Positions 13,041 to 18,816 of a DNA stretch of 18,816 nucleotides are shown in pieces. A program made the position numbers and the translations under genes. This DNA is from Gammaproteobacteria bacterium (GTDB taxonomy: Bacteria; Pseudomonadota; Gammaproteobacteria; Steroidobacterales; Steroidobacteraceae), in contig JAQGOE010000290.1 in assembly GCA_028293725.1 (NCBI GenBank), forward strand, positions 1 to 18,816. Direction: 5' to 3'. The notes beneath the pieces were generated by a model. It saw only the letters and a program-made list of their open reading frames with translations. It made no database searches and was not told the DNA's origin. How positions within the stretch are numbered: the first letter of the stretch is position 1; every line of letters begins with the position of its first letter.

Positions 13041-16000
13041 ATGAACGCCATCATTGCGTTCGCGCTCAAGCAGCGCGTGTTTCTCGCTGTTCTATTGCCG
13101 TTGATTCTCATCGGTGGGTTCGCTCTCTTTTCGCAGTTGAATATCGAGGCGTATCCGGACCCTGTGCCGCCGCTCGTCGACATCGTCACGCAGAGTAGTG
13201 GGCAGTCCGCCGAAGAGATCGAGCGCTACATCACGATCCCGATCGAGATCCAGATGGCGGGAATTCCACACGTCACCGCCGTGCGCACCATCTCGCTCTT
13301 CGGACTTTCCGATGTCAAAGTGCAATTCACCTACGACTTCACCTACCAGGAGGCGGAGCAGTGGGTGATCAACAGGCTGTCGCAGTTACCCAACCTGGCC
13401 AACGGCGTCATCCCGCAGATCTCGCCCACCAGCCCCATCGGTGAAATTTACAGGTATCGGGTAACAGGTCCGAAGGGCTACTCCTCCATGGACCTGAAAA
13501 CGCTCGAGGATTGGGTGCTCGAGCGCCGCTTCAAAGCCGTGCCGGGTGTGATCGACGTGACAGGTTGGGGAGGAAAGACCAAGACCTATGAAGTCAGCGT
13601 CGACGAGCACCGCGTGCTCCAGTACGGCCTGTCGCTCGGACAGGTGTTGCAGGCTCTCAACAACAGTAACGTGAACGTCGGCGGCCAGACGGTGAACATC
13701 GGGCCGCAGGCGGCCGTCGTGCGCGGAGTTGGGCTCATCCATTCACTGGATGACATTCGCAAGACCATGGTGACGTCGGCCCATGGTATTCCGGTGTCGA
13801 TCGGTGACCTTGCGACGGTGAAGGTGGGCAACGAGCCGCGGCTAGGGATAGCAGGGCAGGATTCGGAAGCCGATGACGTCGTCGAGGGCATTGTGCTCAT
13901 GCGCCGCGGCGAGCAGAGCATGCCGACCATCGGGCGCGTGAAAGCTGAAGTCGAGGCGATCAACAGCAGCGGTGTCCTGCCACCGGGTGTGCGAATCGAG
14001 CGGATCTACGATCGCTCCGATCTCATTCATGTAACGACGCACACGGTGCTGCATAACGTCCTCGCCGGCATACTGCTCATCTTTCTCCTGCAATGGGCTT
14101 TCCTGGGTAATTTGCGCAGCGCCTTGATCGTCGCCTGTACGATTCCCTTTGCGCTCACCTTCGCCATCGCCCTGATGATCCTGCGCGGCGAGTCGGCCAA
14201 CCTGCTGTCGGTCGGCGCGATCGATTTCGGGCTGATTGTCGATGCCTCCGTGATCATGGTGGAGAACATCTTCCGGCACTTGGGCGAGAGCGCCGACGCG
14301 CGCCGCACGGGCTCGGCCATCATGCATGTGATACGGGGTACGAGTGCCTTCCGCGGTAAGTTCGCGGTCATTGCGAATGCGGCCACCGAGGTTAACCAGG
14401 CGATCCTGTTCGCCGCGGCGATCATCATCGCCGGCTTCGTACCACTATTTACGTTGAGCGGCATCGAGGGCCACATCTTCGGCCCCATGGCGAAGACCTA
14501 CGGTTACGCCATCGCGGGCGGTCTCATCGCCACCTTCACCATTTCGCCCGCGCTGAGCGCGATCCTCCTTCCCGACAGTGTCGAGGAGACCGAGACCGCG
14601 GTCGTCCGGGTCCTGCGCAGGATCTACGAGCCGGTGGTGGAGTTCGCTCTCGCCAACCGTGTCATCACCCTCGGGTCGCTTGGCGTGCTGATAGTGCTCG
14701 CATTCATCGCGTCGCGCGGTCTCGGCCTGGAGTTTCTCCCTAAGTTGGAAGAGGGCAACTTCTGGATCCGCGCCACCTTGCCGGAGTCGATCTCGCTGGA
14801 GGAAGGCAACACGTATGTGAACGGCATGCGGCGGCTCATTAAGACCTTTCCCGAGGTCGAGACCGTCATCTCACAACATGGTCGTCCGGACGATGGCACC
14901 GACGCCACGGGATTCTTCAACGCGGAGTTTTTTGTACCTCTGAAGCCCGCTGACAGTTGGCCGACTGGGGTCGACAAGGACAAACTCACGTCGCAGCTGA
15001 CGGCGGCACTGGAGGAAAGATTTCCCGGTGTCGATTTCAACTTCTCGCAGTACATCCAGGACAACGTCGAGGAAGCGGCTTCCGGGGTGAAGGGCGAGAA
15101 CTCCGTGAAGCTTTACGGCAACGAGCTCGAAGTTCTCGAGAGTACCGCGGAGAAGATCCGCGACGTACTGCAGACGGTGCCGGGTATCACTGACTTGGCG
15201 ATCTTCAATCCCCTCGGGCAGCCCACCGTCCGCATCGATGTCGACCGGGCACGAGCGGCGCGACTCGGGCTCTCGCCGGGGGATATCAATGCCACCGTGC
15301 AAGCGGCGATCGGCGGCCAGGCCGCCGGCGATCTGTATGAAAACGGCAGCGACCGGCATTTCCCGATCATTGTGCGCCTCGAACAACGCTACCGCGCCGA
15401 TCCTGACGCCATCCGCCGTATCTCCATCGCCGCGCCCGACCCGTCCGGAAACGGCGCTACGGTACAAGTGCCGTTGGGTGAGGTCGCCTCGGTGCAGTTG
15501 ATTTCCGGTCCGTCATTCATTTACCGCGAGCACCAGGAACGCTACGTCCCGATCAAGTTCAGTGTTCGCGGCCGCGATCTGGGTAGCGCCGTGCTGGAAG
15601 CCGAGCGCAAGGTCGAGCAACAGGTCCGGCTTCCTGGTGGTTACCGGACGGAGTGGGTGGGTGAGTTCGGCAATCTGGAGGATGCTCTGCATCGGCTGGC
15701 GCTGGTAGTGCCCCTGAGCATCGTGCTCATCTGCATTCTCCTGTTCATCAATTTCGGCTCCATAGTCGATGTGCTGCTGGCCGCGAGCGTGATTCCCATG
15801 GCGCTGATTGGCGGCATCTTCGCGCTCATTCTCACCGGCACGCCCTTCAGCGTCTCGGCTGCCATCGGTTTCGTGGCGCTGTTCGGCATCGCCACAATGG
15901 ATGGCATCATCGTCCTGTCGTACTACAACCTGCACATCGAGCAGGGCCTCGATCGGGTCGAGGCGCTCCTGCATACCTGCAAGGTGCAGATGCGCCCGGT

Positions 16001-16217
16001 ATTGATGACCTGTGTCGTCGCCTGTGTTGGTTTGGTGCCCGCGGCGCTGTCGACGGGAATCGGGTCGCAGGTGCAACGGCCGCTCGCCCTCGTGGTGGTG
16101 GGTGGCATGTTGCTCACGCCGATCCTCGTTCTGTTGGTCCTGCCGGTGCTGATCCTCCTGTTCTCGCAGCGTAGGCCGATGCCGGAGAAGCCGCGCGCAC
16201 AGGAAGCTACCGTATGA
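13041..16217 (+). CDS. RND permease, heavy-metal efflux (CzcA/CusA-like) family
   Basis: Proton-driven inner-membrane pump of 1058 residues, full length for RND permeases, with 12 expected helices and two large periplasmic loops. The N-terminus has the HME-type block LNIEAYPDPVPPLVDIVTQ and SLFGLSDVKVQF. The TM4 proton-relay motif is D395-F-G-L-I-V-D401-A-S-V-I-M-V-E408-N, at the same spacing as the D, D and E of CzcA. In CzcA the centre reads DGA, here DAS, so this belongs to a somewhat divergent branch. The second half has GIATMDGIIVLSYYN in TM10 and a final helix LLLTPILVLLVLPVLILLF. Substrate unknown; divalent or monovalent metals are inferred from the family. The stop overlaps the next gene's ATG by four bases. 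Confidence 0.93.
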   Translation: MNAIIAFALKQRVFLAVLLPLILIGGFALFSQLNIEAYPDPVPPLVDIVTQSSGQSAEEIERYITIPIEIQMAGIPHVTAVRTISLFGLSDVKVQFTYDFTYQEAEQWVINRLSQLPNLANGVIPQISPTSPIGEIYRYRVTGPKGYSSMDLKTLEDWVLERRFKAVPGVIDVTGWGGKTKTYEVSVDEHRVLQYGLSLGQVLQALNNSNVNVGGQTVNIGPQAAVVRGVGLIHSLDDIRKTMVTSAHGIPVSIGDLATVKVGNEPRLGIAGQDSEADDVVEGIVLMRRGEQSMPTIGRVKAEVEAINSSGVLPPGVRIERIYDRSDLIHVTTHTVLHNVLAGILLIFLLQWAFLGNLRSALIVACTIPFALTFAIALMILRGESANLLSVGAIDFGLIVDASVIMVENIFRHLGESADARRTGSAIMHVIRGTSAFRGKFAVIANAATEVNQAILFAAAIIIAGFVPLFTLSGIEGHIFGPMAKTYGYAIAGGLIATFTISPALSAILLPDSVEETETAVVRVLRRIYEPVVEFALANRVITLGSLGVLIVLAFIASRGLGLEFLPKLEEGNFWIRATLPESISLEEGNTYVNGMRRLIKTFPEVETVISQHGRPDDGTDATGFFNAEFFVPLKPADSWPTGVDKDKLTSQLTAALEERFPGVDFNFSQYIQDNVEEAASGVKGENSVKLYGNELEVLESTAEKIRDVLQTVPGITDLAIFNPLGQPTVRIDVDRARAARLGLSPGDINATVQAAIGGQAAGDLYENGSDRHFPIIVRLEQRYRADPDAIRRISIAAPDPSGNGATVQVPLGEVASVQLISGPSFIYREHQERYVPIKFSVRGRDLGSAVLEAERKVEQQVRLPGGYRTEWVGEFGNLEDALHRLALVVPLSIVLICILLFINFGSIVDVLLAASVIPMALIGGIFALILTGTPFSVSAAIGFVALFGIATMDGIIVLSYYNLHIEQGLDRVEALLHTCKVQMRPVLMTCVVACVGLVPAALSTGIGSQVQRPLALVVVGGMLLTPILVLLVLPVLILLFSQRRPMPEKPRAQEATV

Positions 16218-17668
16218 GGCGCCTGGCGATTATGTGCGCGGCGGCGCTGCTCTGCAGTTGCGCCGTAGGTCCCAACTTCAAGACTCCGGACGCCCCGAAG
16301 GTAACCGGTTATCTCGCCGAGCCCACGCCGCCACAGGTCGGTGCCGATGCTCAACAGTATGTGGCGGGGAGGGATATTCCCGGCCAATGGTGGACGCTGT
16401 TCCATTCGACCGCACTGAACGAGCTCGTACAGCAATCGCTCAAGAGCAATCCGACGCTCCAGGCTGCGCAGGCAACACTCCGCGAGGCGAACGAGAACGT
16501 CGCCGCTCAGCGCGGCACCTTGTTCCCAGAGGTCCAGGCGGGCTATGACTTCAGTCGCAATCGCGACCCGACCGGTACGTTGCAGCCGGCATTGAATTCG
16601 GGGGCGCCCATTTACAACCTGCACACCGCGCAGGTAAGTGTCTCCTACCTGTTCGACATTTTCGGACGCAACCGGCGCGAGCTGGAATCCCTACAGGCGC
16701 AGGCCGACTCGCAGCGTTTTCAGCTCGAAGCGGCTTACCTGACGCTCACGTCCAACGTAGTGACCGCGGCCATCGCGGAAGCCTCGTTGCGTGCGCAGAT
16801 CGCCGCTACCACGGAAATCCTCAACAGCGAGCGCGAGTCGGCGCGGATTCTGCGGCGCCAGTTCGAGTTGGGCTCGATCGCACAGACCGATGTCATGGCG
16901 CAGGACACGGCGGTCGCTAACCTGGAGGCGACGCTGCCGCCGTTGGAAAAGCAGTTGGCCATGCAACGGCACCTGTTGACGGCGCTGGCGGGTCGTTTTC
17001 CCAGTGACGAGCCGGCGCAACGGTTCGAGCTCGCCGACCTCACATTGCCGTTGGAAATCCCGCTCAGCGTGCCGTCCGCGTTGGTCCGGCAGCGGCCGGA
17101 CGTGCTGTCGGCGGAAGCACAACTGCACTCCGCGAGCGCGGAACTCGGTGTCGCGACCGCGAATCTTTTCCCCCAGATCACACTGACGGGTTCCGTGGGG
17201 GGAACATCTACCGTGTTCAGTCAGCTATTCGCCAGCGGCAATACATTCTGGACCGTGGGCGGGAACCTGACACAGACTCTCTTCCAGGGCGGCACGCTGA
17301 TTCATCAGAGGCGCGCCGCCGCGGCCGCCCTTGATGCGTCCGGCGCGCAATATCGAGCTGTGGTGCTGGCGGCATTTCAGAATGTCGCGGACTCCCTGAC
17401 CGCGTTGCAGCTCGATGCCGACGCGGTGATCGCCAATTTGAAGGCTGAGCAGGCAGCCGCGGGGAGCCTGAAGGCGATTCGTCACAACGTGGAGCTGGGG
17501 CTGGTGGGTTATCTGGCACTCCTCACCGCCCAGCAGTCGTACAGCCAGGCCGTCCTGAACCTGGCGCAGGCCCGCGCAAACCGTTACTCCGACACCGCCG
17601 CACTCCTGCAGGCCCTGGGCGGGGGCTGGTGGAACCGGGAGAGCGATAAAGGCATCGCGAAGCATTGA
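16214..17668 (+). CDS. Outer-membrane efflux lipoprotein (NodT/OprM-like channel)
   Basis: Trimeric TolC-type outer-membrane channel for the RND pump. 484 residues. A lipoprotein signal peptide MRRLAIMCAAALLCSC is followed by AVGPNFKTP, the standard NodT-family start; C16 is the likely lipidated residue. Two repeated OEP domains follow, about 60-250 and 265-470, each with long helices for the tunnel and a pair of outer-membrane strands (first: VQAGYDFSRNRDPTGT; second: LFPQITLTGSVGG). It is of the NodT/OprM type and not of the CzcC type, a mixed arrangement for an HME-class permease. Last gene of the operon; the ATG overlaps the permease stop. No terminator hairpin is seen between its stop and the riboswitch. 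Confidence 0.92.
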   Translation: MRRLAIMCAAALLCSCAVGPNFKTPDAPKVTGYLAEPTPPQVGADAQQYVAGRDIPGQWWTLFHSTALNELVQQSLKSNPTLQAAQATLREANENVAAQRGTLFPEVQAGYDFSRNRDPTGTLQPALNSGAPIYNLHTAQVSVSYLFDIFGRNRRELESLQAQADSQRFQLEAAYLTLTSNVVTAAIAEASLRAQIAATTEILNSERESARILRRQFELGSIAQTDVMAQDTAVANLEATLPPLEKQLAMQRHLLTALAGRFPSDEPAQRFELADLTLPLEIPLSVPSALVRQRPDVLSAEAQLHSASAELGVATANLFPQITLTGSVGGTSTVFSQLFASGNTFWTVGGNLTQTLFQGGTLIHQRRAAAAALDASGAQYRAVVLAAFQNVADSLTALQLDADAVIANLKAEQAAAGSLKAIRHNVELGLVGYLALLTAQQSYSQAVLNLAQARANRYSDTAALLQALGGGWWNRESDKGIAKH

Positions 17669-17687
17669 CCATCGACCGCAGTCGTAC

Positions 17688-18816
<1,129 letters not shown>

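Overview
The window is GC-rich and fits a gammaproteobacterium, possibly a Steroidobacter/Nevskia/Xanthomonas-type relative. This placement is an inference from gene order and protein character, not from a database search. The protein genes are all on the + strand; only the RNA gene at the left edge is on the - strand. No insertion sequence, integrase, prophage gene or CRISPR array was seen.

Layout. (1) Positions 1-104, - strand: the 5' exon of a tRNA-Leu, interrupted in the anticodon loop by what looks like a self-splicing group I intron that runs off the left edge. This is the most unusual element in the window. (2) Positions 236-7620: a complete, tightly coupled ccmABCDEFGHI operon for System I cytochrome c maturation. 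It includes the small ccmD gene (59 codons). The reading frame of ccmA extends about 75 codons upstream of its usual start, and this extension holds two copies of a perfect 16-bp palindrome exactly 63 bp apart. (3) Positions 7897-8982: two small accessory genes, a glycine-rich KGG-repeat (YciG/con-10-like) stress protein built from three 75-bp tandem repeats, and a small unknown lipoprotein. (4) Positions 9192-11627: tex, an RNA-binding transcription accessory protein with an Arg/Gly-rich tail. (5) Positions 11803-17668: a tripartite heavy-metal-type RND efflux operon (membrane fusion protein, permease, outer-membrane factor). Its promoter region carries four GAAAR repeats phased every 11 bp, resembling sites for OmpR/PhoB-type response regulators. 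(6) Positions 17688-18816: a TPP riboswitch followed by the 5' part of thiC, cut by the right edge.

How the genes work together. CcmAB with CcmC, D and E make and load haem onto CcmE. CcmF, G, H and I reduce and present apocytochrome c and ligate haem to it. The three RND genes form a single export channel from inner membrane and periplasm to the outside. thiC makes the thiamin pyrimidine and is shut off by TPP. Most of the window is well-known housekeeping. The points worth a second look are the intron-bearing tRNA, the ccmA upstream palindromes, and the phased repeats before the efflux operon.
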